Shown one piece after another: positions 40,917-48,914 of a DNA stretch of 64,000 bases. Source of the stretch: Chloroflexota bacterium (GTDB lineage Bacteria > Chloroflexota > Anaerolineae > Promineifilales > Promineifilaceae); the NCBI GenBank assembly GCA_022616275.1, contig JAKEFB010000061.1, positions 1 to 64,000 on the forward strand. Reading direction: 5' to 3'. The first letter of the stretch is position 1; each line of letters opens with the position of its first letter. Below the pieces are notes generated by a model. The model worked only from the letters and a program-made list of their open reading frames with translations. It was not told the origin of the DNA and did not search any database. A program made the position numbers and the translations under genes.

Positions 40917-42438
40917 GCCGGCCTGGCGACTGGCGGCCACGGCAAAGAGTCTTCCGGCCGGCCGGCCGCGCCTGCTGCTGGCGGCCGCGCTCCTCTTCCT
41001 GCTCTTTATTCTCCTCTTTGCCTTTGTCCAGTACGGGACCAGTGCCTTAGCCGACACTGACGGTTATTACCACGTCAAGATGGGCTACCTCATCCGCCGG
41101 CAGGGGCTGAAACCGGCTTTTGTCTGGCTGCCGTTGACTATTCTCAACCGGGAAGCCTTTTACGACCACCACCTGCTCTACCACCTTTACCTGGCCGTGT
41201 TTGCCGGCGTAGACCCGGCCGTGGACGGCGGCCGGGCGCTAACCCAGGCGGGCAAGGTGGCCAGCATCCTCATGCCCGGCCTGGCTTTCCTGGCCATCTG
41301 GTGGCTGCTGCGCGGCCAGCAGGTGTACTGGGCCGCCCTGTGGTCGCTGGGTCTCTTCGCCGTGTCGGACGCTTTTCTCTACCGGATGAGCATGGCCCGC
41401 GCCCAATCGGCCTCGCTCCTGGTGCTGGCCCTGGGGCTACACTGGCTGCTGCAGCGGCGTTACCGCCGGCTGCTGCCGCTGGGCTTCGTCTATGTCTGGC
41501 TTTTCAACGGTTTCCCCCTTTTGCTGGCGCTGGCCGGGCTATATACGCTGGCCACGCTGTTGACCGAGCGCCGGCTGGCCTGGCCGGCGCTGGCCTTCCC
41601 GGCCGCCGGGCTGGTCCTGGGGGCCGTACTGAACCCATACTTCCCCCAGGACATCGCCTTTATGGCCAACCACCTGCTGCCCAAGGTCGGCGAGCTGGAA
41701 ACGGCCGTGGGCAACGAATGGTACCCTTACCAGACCTGGACGGTCGTCCAAAACTCCGGACTGGCCCTGGCCGCCTTTGTGGGCGGCGCGCTGGCCCTGG
41801 GTTGGCGAGAAAAGCGGGTGGACAGACCGGCGCTGGCCGCTTTTTTCCTGGCCGTCCTTTTGGGGGTTATGTTCTTCAAGTCGCGCCGCTTTGTCGAATA
41901 TTTCCCGGCCTTTGCCCTCATTTTTGCCGCCCTGGCCGTCTCGCCCCTGGTCGAGGGCTGGCTGGCCGGCCGGCCGCGCTGGCAAAGGGTTGGCCCATTA
42001 CTCTTCCTGGCGCTGCTGGCCGTCCCCCTGGGGCTGACGCTGGACCAGGCCCGCCGCGCGGTGGCCGGCGCCCAACCGGCCGGCCGCTATGCCGAGGCGG
42101 CCCTCTGGCTGGCCGAGAACAGCCCGGCTGGCAGCCTGGTCTTCCAGACCGATTGGGACGACTTCCCCCGCCTCTTTTTCTACAATAGCCACAACGTTTA
42201 CACCGCCGGGCTGGACCCCACCTACCTGGAGCTGCAAGACGAGGCGTTGTTCGCGGAATGGGTCCGCATTACCAGGGGGGAGGTGGAGCGGCCGGCCATG
42301 GCCATCCGCCAGCGTTTTGGGGCCAGCTACGTCTTTTCTGACTTGAATCACCAGGCCTTCTTGCGCGTGGCGGCCGAAGACCCGGCGCTGACGGAGATTT
42401 ACCGGGACGAGCACGCGGTTATTTTTGCAGTGGAGTAG
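40783..42438 (+). CDS. GT-C-type multi-pass membrane protein, N-terminus uncertain
   Basis: A membrane protein of about 500-551 residues with about ten helices. After helix 1 it has TSALADTDGYYHVKMGYLIRRQG, a DxDGYYH motif like the first catalytic loop of oligosaccharyltransferase/GT-C enzymes; a soluble C-terminus follows (about 420-551). The full open frame starts at ATG 40783, but its first 40 codons overlap the VanW gene and look spurious. A strong GGGGGAG lies about 9 nt before a CTG in frame near 40900, so a non-standard start there is possible. I report the longest frame. Confidence 0.7.
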   Translation: MVTYSSKTRLSATTSPGKTSSSTGRGLNFLVRIKGEKVHLSRPNEPAWRLAATAKSLPAGRPRLLLAAALLFLLFILLFAFVQYGTSALADTDGYYHVKMGYLIRRQGLKPAFVWLPLTILNREAFYDHHLLYHLYLAVFAGVDPAVDGGRALTQAGKVASILMPGLAFLAIWWLLRGQQVYWAALWSLGLFAVSDAFLYRMSMARAQSASLLVLALGLHWLLQRRYRRLLPLGFVYVWLFNGFPLLLALAGLYTLATLLTERRLAWPALAFPAAGLVLGAVLNPYFPQDIAFMANHLLPKVGELETAVGNEWYPYQTWTVVQNSGLALAAFVGGALALGWREKRVDRPALAAFFLAVLLGVMFFKSRRFVEYFPAFALIFAALAVSPLVEGWLAGRPRWQRVGPLLFLALLAVPLGLTLDQARRAVAGAQPAGRYAEAALWLAENSPAGSLVFQTDWDDFPRLFFYNSHNVYTAGLDPTYLELQDEALFAEWVRITRGEVERPAMAIRQRFGASYVFSDLNHQAFLRVAAEDPALTEIYRDEHAVIFAVE

Positions 42439-42465
42439 GGGCACGATGCATAGTGCCCCTACTCC
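42432..42465. terminator. Bidirectional hairpin with mirrored stop codons
   Basis: GGAGTAGGGGCAC (42432-42444) and its exact reverse complement (42453-42465) with an 8-base loop. The TAG of the plus-strand gene (42436-42438) and that of the minus-strand gene (42459-42461) are at mirrored positions in the two arms; both genes end GAG TAG. Confidence 0.8.
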
Positions 42466-43832
42466 GGTAGCCAGAAGACGTACTGCGGCGGGCGCGTACC
42501 GGTTGTTTCCAGGAACAAGTAAGGCGTTCCACCCTGGCGGCTAACGAGGTAAAGGCCACTCTGCTCATCAAGTTGAGAGGAATACAAAAGCCATTGCCCA
42601 TCAGGTGACCAGTAGATCGGGTAAGGGGTCATTGCTATAGTAAGTTCCTGCTTCTCACCAGTGGATGGATCACCAATGAACATTCCTTTTCGTTCATCCG
42701 CAGTAAAACCAACTGCAATTGTCGAGCCGTCGGGAGACCAGGCTGGCGCACTAATATAGTCGGCGCTAACCAACTCTTGAACTTCTAAAGTATTGGCATC
42801 CCATAAATATAGTGTGGAGCCGTGGGTAAAAGCCAGGTGTGGCTGGGTGGGTGACCAGGCGGGATAACTATACTCTGCATCGTTCACCAGTTCCAGGACC
42901 TCCAGGGTTTCTGATTTCACCAGAAACAACCCACGGTTAGTTTTTATGGTAAAGGCCAGCCATTGGCTATCGGGAGACCATACCATACTTAGGTCGAAGT
43001 CGGTTTCAGCTAAAACCGGCTTGACCTCGTCGTTTGTTGCGTCCAAGAGGTCAAGGTTGCCGGGAAATCTGTTGACGGCTAAGAAACGCCCATCCGGAGA
43101 CCAGGAGATTCTAGTAATCCTATCTGGGAAACCTTTCGTTGATTGGGGCCCGGATGAACTATCCAGTCTTACTAAAAGAAGGTTGTTTGCCTGGGGATAT
43201 GTCAGCGTGTAACTATCGGGCAGCCAACTTACAGTCAATGGGTTAAACTGATTATTAGTCAGGCGATTAAAAGAACCGTCGGCCAATGCATAAACGTAAA
43301 TGTTTGAGACGTCGCCAAACTCAGGGTTTATGTAACCATCTACATTTGTGTCATCAGAACGGATCATAGCCAGCTTACTGGCATCAGGCGCCGCAACCAT
43401 AAAAGGACCGCCAACTATTCCAGTTACTACCGGTTCAATCTGCCACTCATCAGGGGCTGCGCCTGGCGTGGCTACATAGAGCTGGGGTTCTGGATACATG
43501 TGGATCCCCTGTTCTTCAGGCGGGGGAAGGGGGTTTGAGTCCCAAAGGAATATAATTTGGCCTTCGGTAAAAGGGCCGGCCGGGGTCGGGGTTGCAGTGG
43601 GCGAGAGCGTTGCCGTGGCGGTGGCTTCGCCGGTCGCCGTGGCCGGCGCTGGTGTGCCAGGGGGCGATGCCTCCGGTGTAGGGACTGCCTGGTCCGTCGC
43701 CTGGGCAACCGGCGTGGCCAGGGGGGTAGTCTGGGCGGCCGCCGGCGTTGGCTGCTGCTCTGAGTCACAACTAACCAGGATAAGGACGCAAAGGAAGGTA
43801 ATCAGACAAATAAACGTTTTCATGTTCACCAT
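42459..43832 (-). CDS. Lipoprotein with TolB/PD40-type beta-propeller
   Basis: A 457-residue exported protein: lipobox LILVSC (Cys near 22), a Thr/Pro/Ala stalk (about 25-90) and a beta-propeller (about 95-455) with repeated WSPDG or WSPDS blades (ISWSPDGRFLAVN, MVWSPDSQWLAFT, PAWSPDGSTIAVG, IYWSPDGQWLLYS). Such PD40 propellers bind partners or substrates; no catalytic motif is present. Starts ATG 43832 or 43823 (the second has GGTGA 5 nt upstream). The gene is poor in GGCCGG words compared with its neighbours. Confidence 0.82.
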   Translation of the reverse strand: MVNMKTFICLITFLCVLILVSCDSEQQPTPAAAQTTPLATPVAQATDQAVPTPEASPPGTPAPATATGEATATATLSPTATPTPAGPFTEGQIIFLWDSNPLPPPEEQGIHMYPEPQLYVATPGAAPDEWQIEPVVTGIVGGPFMVAAPDASKLAMIRSDDTNVDGYINPEFGDVSNIYVYALADGSFNRLTNNQFNPLTVSWLPDSYTLTYPQANNLLLVRLDSSSGPQSTKGFPDRITRISWSPDGRFLAVNRFPGNLDLLDATNDEVKPVLAETDFDLSMVWSPDSQWLAFTIKTNRGLFLVKSETLEVLELVNDAEYSYPAWSPTQPHLAFTHGSTLYLWDANTLEVQELVSADYISAPAWSPDGSTIAVGFTADERKGMFIGDPSTGEKQELTIAMTPYPIYWSPDGQWLLYSSQLDEQSGLYLVSRQGGTPYLFLETTGTRPPQYVFWLPE

Positions 43833-44026
43833 AGCTCACACTATACCCCTGCAAAAAACCGTGGTGCAAGAACAAACGGCACGTTTAAAATATGATAGAT
43901 GGCACGATTCTGGCAGGCTGGCGGCAAACTCCCTACCCGTTACTTTTTGGCTGTTCCGGCGACTTATTTAAGATGAACGTGGAGTGCAGGCGAGGCCAAC
44001 GGGATGAAAGCAAGGAAATTCGAGTC

Positions 44027-44035
44027 TGGTATAAT
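44027..44035 (+). promoter_or_regulatory. Extended -10 upstream of the second ECF sigma gene
   Basis: TGGTATAAT, a perfect extended -10, 37 bp before the sigma ATG. The rest of the divergent gap (43833-44071) shows no other signal I can support. Confidence 0.5.
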
Positions 44036-44071
44036 CATCGCCATCGCCAGTAACCGAAATCGCTGGTTAGA

Positions 44072-44629
44072 ATGGAGACATCGCAAACGGTGCAGGACGA
44101 ACTTACGCTGCTGGCCGGCGTACGCAAACTTGACCCCCAGGCCCTGGCGGCGGTCCACGACCACTATTACCCGGCTATTTACCGTTACATCGCCTATCGC
44201 GTCGCCAACCGGGAGACGGCCGAGGATTTGACCAGCGAAGTTTTTATCCGTTTGTTAAACGCGGTGCGGGACCAGACCGCGCCCCAGAATACGCTGCGGG
44301 GCTGGTTATACGGCGTGGCTTCACGGGTTGTCGCTGATCACCACCGGCGTGGCTACCGGGGCCAGGAAGTGGAATTGAGCGAGAGTTTGGAAAGCCCCAC
44401 GGCCGACCCGGCCGACGCCGTAGCCGACCGCCTGGCCTACGACGATTTGCAAGCGGCCGTGGCCGAGCTGACCGACGAACAAATGGACGTGATTGCCTTG
44501 CGTTTTGGTTATGAAATGCCCATCCGCGACGTGGCCGAGATAATTGGTAAAAGCGAAGGGGCCGTGAAACAGTTGCAGGCCCGGGCCGTGGCCGCGCTAT
44601 CCAGGAAGTTGCGAGGACAGAGAAAATAG
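44072..44629 (+). CDS. ECF RNA polymerase sigma factor (second)
   Basis: A 185-residue group 4 sigma factor: region 2 at about 23-95 (VHDHYYPAIYRYIAYRVANRETAEDLTSEVFIRLL, LRGWLYGVASRVVADHHRR) and region 4 at about 125-180 (AVAELTDEQMDVIALRFGYEMPIRDVAEIIGKSEGAVKQLQARAVAALSRKL). The gene ends 2 bp before the DUF5667 gene, so the two are one operon. That partner rather than a zf-HC2 protein is the probable anti-sigma. Confidence 0.92.
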   Translation: METSQTVQDELTLLAGVRKLDPQALAAVHDHYYPAIYRYIAYRVANRETAEDLTSEVFIRLLNAVRDQTAPQNTLRGWLYGVASRVVADHHRRGYRGQEVELSESLESPTADPADAVADRLAYDDLQAAVAELTDEQMDVIALRFGYEMPIRDVAEIIGKSEGAVKQLQARAVAALSRKLRGQRK

Positions 44630-44631
44630 CC

Positions 44632-45732
44632 GTGAACCTTTCTTTTGAGGACAAGCTCGTCCGTTGCCTGGATGCCCTGGAGAGCGGCCAGTCGCTTGAG
44701 CAGGCCCTGGCCCTCTATCCTGAGGACGAGGTCGAGCTACGGCCGGTCTTAGAGACCGCCCGGCAACTGTCCCGGTTGCCGGTGGCCCATTCGCTGGAGG
44801 CCCAGGTCAGGTCGCGCAATGCCTTTCTAGCCCAGGCCGAAGCCATGCGCGCCGGCCAGGCCCGGCCGCGGCCCGCACCTGGCTGGCGGCGGTTACTCTT
44901 TTCCTTTGGCTCACTGGCTGCCCTGCTGCTCCTGGTTGTCGCCGCCCTCTTCCTGGCTTCGGCCTCGGCCGTGCCGGGCGAGCCCCTGTATGGGGCTAAA
45001 CGCACCTTTGAAGCGGTCCAGTTGTCTTTGACGAACGACGTCGAGGCCAGGCAAACGCTGGAAGAGCGCTTTCGCCTGGAACGCATTGCAGAAGTAAAGA
45101 TACTTCTGGTCGAGGGCCGGGAAGCGGAAGTGGCCTTCGGCGCGGCTATCGAGCAGATAGACGACGAGAAAGCCACCTGGCTAGTGGGCGGGGTGATGGT
45201 CCAGATTACGGCCGATACCCAGATTATTGGCCTCCGGCCGCAGTTGGGCTATTACGCCTGGGTGACCGGCCGGACGCTGGACGGCGAGTTGCTGGCGACG
45301 TATCTTGAGGTCCGGCCGCCGGTAGACGCCTTGCCAGCGCCCTCGCCCAGTGAGACGCCACCGGGGGTGACGCCCCAGGCCCCACCGCAAGCGACGCCGG
45401 CCTCACCCACGACTACACCAACGCCAACCCAGGCCAACACTCCCACGCCCTCCCCAACCAGTACGCCGGAACCGACCCAGGCGCCATCACCCATGCCGAC
45501 TGACGATACCAATGGCAACGACAACGATAACGACAACGACAATACCAACGACAACGTCAACGACAATACCAACGATAACATCAACGACAACGACAACGAC
45601 AACGATAACGACAATAACAGCGGTCCTGGTGGAGGCGACGACAACACGAACGACAATGACAATAACAGCGGTCCTGGCGGAGGCGACGGCAACGATAACG
45701 ACAACAACAGCGGACCTGGCAGCGGAGAGTAA
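44632..45732 (+). CDS. DUF5667/DUF5666 membrane protein with Asn/Asp-rich tail, probable anti-sigma
   Basis: A 366-residue protein. The cytoplasmic N-terminus (about 1-80: LVRCLDALESGQSLEQALALYPEDEVELRPVLETARQL) is common to sigma-linked proteins, then one membrane helix (about 85-110) and a DUF5667 segment (AVPGEPLYGAKRTFEAVQLSL). A DUF5666-like beta domain follows (about 183-225), then a Thr/Pro stalk (about 227-290) and a tail of about 75 residues of Asn, Asp and Gly. It follows the ECF sigma gene directly with a GTG start, so it probably controls that sigma from the membrane. Confidence 0.8.
   Translation: MNLSFEDKLVRCLDALESGQSLEQALALYPEDEVELRPVLETARQLSRLPVAHSLEAQVRSRNAFLAQAEAMRAGQARPRPAPGWRRLLFSFGSLAALLLLVVAALFLASASAVPGEPLYGAKRTFEAVQLSLTNDVEARQTLEERFRLERIAEVKILLVEGREAEVAFGAAIEQIDDEKATWLVGGVMVQITADTQIIGLRPQLGYYAWVTGRTLDGELLATYLEVRPPVDALPAPSPSETPPGVTPQAPPQATPASPTTTPTPTQANTPTPSPTSTPEPTQAPSPMPTDDTNGNDNDNDNDNTNDNVNDNTNDNINDNDNDNDNDNNSGPGGGDDNTNDNDNNSGPGGGDGNDNDNNSGPGSGE
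45509..45731 (+). repeat. AAC/GAC/GAT triplet-rich low-complexity DNA
   Basis: Degenerate AACGAC/AACGATAAC hexanucleotides, then three AACAGCGGTCCTGG-type blocks, encode the Asn/Asp tail with NNSGPG repeats. It probably varies in length between strains. Confidence 0.85.
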
Positions 45733-45807
45733 AACAGCGGCAGCGCTTGAGTGGGGGTGGTGGGGGAAGTAACCGCTACAGCTTTTAAAATTGATTTGTG
45801 TCAGCTA

Positions 45808-45836
45808 TTGACATTTTAGAACATATGTACTATGAT
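45808..45836 (+). promoter_or_regulatory. Near-consensus promoter with flanking inverted repeat
   Basis: TTGACA (45808-45813) and TATGAT (45831-45836) with a 17-bp spacer, the best sigma-70 promoter in the window. TAGAACAT (45817-45824) in the spacer and ATGTTCTA (45848-45855) downstream are an exact inverted repeat, a possible operator. Confidence 0.8.
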
Positions 45837-45871
45837 TAGAAGAACTAATGTTCTACCCTCTTCCCTGGTCT

Positions 45872-45903
45872 GTGGAGCTGGAGTAACCCCACTCCAGCTC
45901 CAC
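45872..45903 (+). promoter_or_regulatory. Strong leader hairpin in a 160-nt 5' UTR
   Basis: GTGGAGCTGGAGT (45872-45884), loop AACCCC, ACTCCAGCTCCAC (45891-45903). It lies about 30 nt after the expected transcription start and 100 nt before the ATG at 46004. No T tract follows, so it is not a clear terminator and may stabilise or regulate the mRNA. Confidence 0.6.
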
Positions 45904-46003
45904 TGTACCTCAGAGGGTGTAGCTCGTAGAGTTTAACTCTTAGCGTTATCGGCCATTTCTATTGTCAGGTTAGCGGCGTGTCATTTGCCAGAGGAGCGAG
46001 GAA

Positions 46004-46894
46004 ATGAGGCAGGAAAGTGCGTTCAACCGCAACCAGGGACTTTATTTTGGCCAGCCCCTGGTTTCGGGTGATCAGAATCAGCCGCAACTGGGCCAGCAGT
46101 TGAGCCGCCTTGCCGATTTAGGGGCCCAGATGCCCCGGCAAGCCATCATTGGCCTGATCCTGGTTGTGGCGTTGTTGGCCTTTGAAATATTCAATTTTGA
46201 TACGACCCAATACGCTTTGCGGGACTTCCTGGGTGATACGAATTTCCTGGGTATAGGCTGGGCCACGATCCTGGCCATTGCCTTTTGCGCTATTGATTTT
46301 GCCGGGCTGGCCCACCTGTTTACGCCGCAGCGCGGCCGGGAGGAACCCAGGGAAATTTGGTATCTGATGGGGGCCTGGTTACTGGGGGCGACGATGAATG
46401 CCCTGATGACCTGGTGGGCCATTTCTTTAACCCTGCTCAGCCATGAATTTGGTAACGAAGTGATGAGCCGGGAGCAGTTATTGCAAATAGTACCCGTCTT
46501 TGTGGCGGTGCTGGTCTGGCTGACGCGCATCCTGTTTATCGGCGCTTTTTCGGTGGCCGGGGATCACTTCTTCCAGCCGGCGGCCGTGCGCCAGGCGCGG
46601 CCGGAACAGAAGCAATACCAGCCGGCCGTTGGGCAGCCAATGCGACCCCAGTCCCGGCCGGTTGTGGCCAGGAACCAGGCTATGACGGTGCCCCCGATGA
46701 GCGATGATTTACCCCATTTCCTGCAGGGTGACCGGGCGGAACCTGAGCCTGTTGGCGAACCAGAAACAATAACGTTCGACGCGCCTCGCAGGAATAGCCA
46801 GAATAACGGCCGCGTTCGCCAGCGACCCCCTCTGCCACCGGCGACGAGGCAGCGCGCTCCGGCCGGAGTGGCCGCCCGCAGCCGCCGGGGCTAA
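46004..46894 (+). CDS. Hypothetical membrane protein (296 aa)
   Basis: Unrecognised. Residues 1-40 are polar, followed by four predicted helices (about 47-66, 83-105, 123-145 and 160-182), and a C-terminal half (about 190-296) that is Gln/Pro/Arg-rich and disordered (APRRNSQNNGRVRQRPPLPPATRQRAP). The basic tail could bind nucleic acid or membranes. It has its own strong promoter and a long structured leader, and its ribosome site GAGGAGCGAGG is good, so it is probably well expressed. It is followed by a clear terminator. Confidence 0.7.
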   Translation: MRQESAFNRNQGLYFGQPLVSGDQNQPQLGQQLSRLADLGAQMPRQAIIGLILVVALLAFEIFNFDTTQYALRDFLGDTNFLGIGWATILAIAFCAIDFAGLAHLFTPQRGREEPREIWYLMGAWLLGATMNALMTWWAISLTLLSHEFGNEVMSREQLLQIVPVFVAVLVWLTRILFIGAFSVAGDHFFQPAAVRQARPEQKQYQPAVGQPMRPQSRPVVARNQAMTVPPMSDDLPHFLQGDRAEPEPVGEPETITFDAPRRNSQNNGRVRQRPPLPPATRQRAPAGVAARSRRG

Positions 46895-46919
46895 GATTAG
46901 CAGCCGATTCTTAAAAAGC

Positions 46920-46957
46920 AACCTGCCAGGTGAAGCCCACCTGGCAGGTTTGTTGTT
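46920..46957 (+). terminator. Rho-independent terminator
   Basis: AACCTGCCAGGT (46920-46931), loop GAAGCCC, ACCTGGCAGGTT (46939-46950), then TGTTGTT. It ends the membrane-protein transcript. Confidence 0.85.
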
Positions 46958-46962
46958 ACGCC

Positions 46963-46991
46963 TTGCGATTTACTTTCGGCTGTGCTACGAT
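46963..46991 (+). promoter_or_regulatory. Promoter of the PIN-TRAM gene
   Basis: TTGCGA (46963-46968) and TACGAT (46986-46991), spacer 17 bp. It covers the GTG at 46982, so that codon cannot be the start if this promoter is used. Confidence 0.55.
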
Positions 46992-47029
46992 CTTTTTCCA
47001 CGCACGAAAACAGGCGTTGGACTTATCTT

Positions 47030-48094
47030 TTGCAACTAAGTACAGATTTTTTCTTCCGCATCCTTGGTGCGATAACCGGCGCCGTGGCGGGTGGTTACTT
47101 TGGCCGCACGCTGGCTGAGTGGTTGGGGGCTGTTAACCGGACAGCTCCCTACGTCGTCGTTTTAGGCCTGGTCGGAATTCTGGCAGGACTCATCCTGACG
47201 CCCTACTTTACGACCCTGCCGATGCGCCGGGTGCGCCAAAGCCTGGTCAGCATGCCGCCGGAGCGGCTGCTGGCAATTATCGGCGGTATTTTCCTGGGCC
47301 TGGTGGCGGCTGCCCTGCTGGCCCTGCCGCTTTCGCTGCTGCCAGCGCCTTTCCGGCAGGTGCTCCCCCTGGCCTCGGCCGCTGTGCTATGCTATCTGAG
47401 CGTCATTGTCCTCTCTTTGCGGCAGAAGGATTTGCGCTCGGTGCTCAGCAGCTTGCGGCCGGCGGAAGGCCCGGCCGTCCGGCCCAGCCAGACCTACGAC
47501 GATCGCCAGATCCTGTTAGATACCAGCGTGATCATTGACGGCCGCATCAGCGACATCTGCAAAACGGGCTTTATCCGCTCGACGTTGTTGGTGCCGAACT
47601 TTGTGTTGGTGGAATTGCAGCACATTGCCGACAGCTCCGACACGCTGCGCCGCAACCGCGGCCGGCGTGGCCTGGACGTGCTGCGTTTTCTGCAGCAGGA
47701 AAGCCCGATCCCGGTGCGAATTACCGATATGGACGTGACCGAAACGCGGGATGTGGACAGCAAGCTGGTAGCCCTGGCCCGAGAGTTAAACGCGCCGATC
47801 ATGACCAACGATTACAACCTGAACCGGGTTGCTGAGCTGCAAGGGGTGACGGTGCTCAACATCAACGATCTGGCCAATGCCGTCAAGGCCGTTTTCCTGC
47901 CGGGCGAGGAGCTGGCGGTTAAGATTGTCCAGGAAGGCCGGGAGCCTGGCCAGGGCGTGGCCTACCTGGACGACGGCACGATGGTCGTGGTCGAAGAGGG
48001 CAAGGACTACCAGCAGGAAACCATCGAGGTCATCGTCACCAAGGTGTTGCAGACCACCGCCGGCCGGATGATCTTTGCCCGGCCGCAGGTGTAG
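47030..48094 (+). CDS. PIN-TRAM membrane protein (YacL-like)
   Basis: A 354-residue protein with four membrane helices (about 8-130, opening with FFFRILGAITGAVAGGYFG), a PIN nuclease-like domain (about 158-275: ILLDTSVIIDGRISDI, LVELQHIADSSDTLRRNRGRRGLDVL, DSKLVALARELNAPIMTNDYNLNRVA with the conserved acidic residues) and a C-terminal TRAM domain (about 288-345, VKIVQEGREPGQGVAYLDDGTMVVVE). The PIN acidic set looks intact, so RNase activity is possible. TTG at 47030 is preferred because the GTG at 46982 overlaps the promoter. Confidence 0.85.
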   Translation: MQLSTDFFFRILGAITGAVAGGYFGRTLAEWLGAVNRTAPYVVVLGLVGILAGLILTPYFTTLPMRRVRQSLVSMPPERLLAIIGGIFLGLVAAALLALPLSLLPAPFRQVLPLASAAVLCYLSVIVLSLRQKDLRSVLSSLRPAEGPAVRPSQTYDDRQILLDTSVIIDGRISDICKTGFIRSTLLVPNFVLVELQHIADSSDTLRRNRGRRGLDVLRFLQQESPIPVRITDMDVTETRDVDSKLVALARELNAPIMTNDYNLNRVAELQGVTVLNINDLANAVKAVFLPGEELAVKIVQEGREPGQGVAYLDDGTMVVVEEGKDYQQETIEVIVTKVLQTTAGRMIFARPQV

Positions 48095-48121
48095 TAGAGA
48101 CGCAAAATCTTGCGTCTCTAC
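48094..48121. repeat. GTAGAGACGCAA hairpin
   Basis: GTAGAGACGCAA (48094-48105), loop AATC, TTGCGTCTCTAC (48110-48121), a perfect 12-bp stem between the PIN-TRAM stop and the methyltransferase start. Similar AGAGACGC hairpins are well known as dispersed repeats in cyanobacteria. Confidence 0.75.
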
Positions 48122-48143
48122 CATCAGTCATCAACCAACCCCC

Positions 48144-48914
48144 ATGCCCGAATACCTCTACCGCCGCAATACTGTCCTGGAAGCGCTGCGGGGGAGCCGG
48201 CGTGCGCTGCACCGCCTGTGGCTACAAGAGGGGCTGCGCGACGCCGGGGAGATCGTGGCCGAAGCCCGGGCGCGCCGCGTGCCGGTGGAAACGGCTGCTA
48301 AACACCGCCTGGGCCAGTTGGCCGGCGATAGCAGCCACCAGGGGGTCGTGTTGGAGGTGGGGCCGTATCCCTATAGCGCCGTAGACGACATTTTGGCTCT
48401 GGCCGCCGGCCGCCAGGAAAAACCGTTCCTGCTGCTCTTGGACCTGCTCCACGGGCCGCAAAATATCGGCGCCTTACTGCGCGCGGCCGAGGCCTGCGGT
48501 GTCCACGGTGTCGTCGTCCAGGATCGCCGCGCTCCCGAAATTACCTCCCACGTAGTCATTTATTCGGCCGGGGCGGCCGAACACCTGCTCATTGCTCAGG
48601 TGACGAACCTGGCCCAGACCATCCAACAACTCCAGGCGGCCGGCGTCTGGATCGTCGGCCTGGACCTCAGTGAAGAGGCGCGGCTGCTGGGCCAGGTAGA
48701 CCTGGACCTGCCCCTGGGCCTGGTTGTCGGCCACGAAGGCGGCGGCCTGCGCCGCCTGGTGCGAGACAGGTGTGACTTCCTGTTACGGCTGCCGATGCGC
48801 GGCCGGGTGGCCTCACTGAATGCGGCCACGGCCGGGGCCATCGCCCTCTACGCCGCCTGGCAGGCGCGAGGATTTAGTGGAGCGCCCGCGTACCAAAATA
48901 GTGATGGGGACTGA
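48144..48914 (+). CDS. TrmH/RlmB-type RNA 2'-O-ribose methyltransferase
   Basis: A 256-residue SpoU-family enzyme. Residues 1-80 form the L30e-like substrate-binding domain (YLYRRNTVLEALRG, QLAGDSSHQGVVLEV), and residues 90-245 the knotted SPOUT domain with motif 1 LLDLLHGPQNIGALLRAAEACGVHGVV, motif 2 LVVGHEGGGLRRLV and motif 3 LPMRGRVASLNAATAGAIALY, where the catalytic Arg, SAM loop and conserved Asn are visible. The likely target is 23S rRNA G2251 or a tRNA. The ATG at 48144 is preferred, as the longer frame runs through the hairpin. Confidence 0.92.
   Translation: MPEYLYRRNTVLEALRGSRRALHRLWLQEGLRDAGEIVAEARARRVPVETAAKHRLGQLAGDSSHQGVVLEVGPYPYSAVDDILALAAGRQEKPFLLLLDLLHGPQNIGALLRAAEACGVHGVVVQDRRAPEITSHVVIYSAGAAEHLLIAQVTNLAQTIQQLQAAGVWIVGLDLSEEARLLGQVDLDLPLGLVVGHEGGGLRRLVRDRCDFLLRLPMRGRVASLNAATAGAIALYAAWQARGFSGAPAYQNSDGD

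Noticed and set aside
45252..45707. Minus-strand frame encoding LSLSL repeats
   Set aside because: Mirror image of the Asn/Asp triplet repeat; no ribosome site and no sense beyond the repeat.
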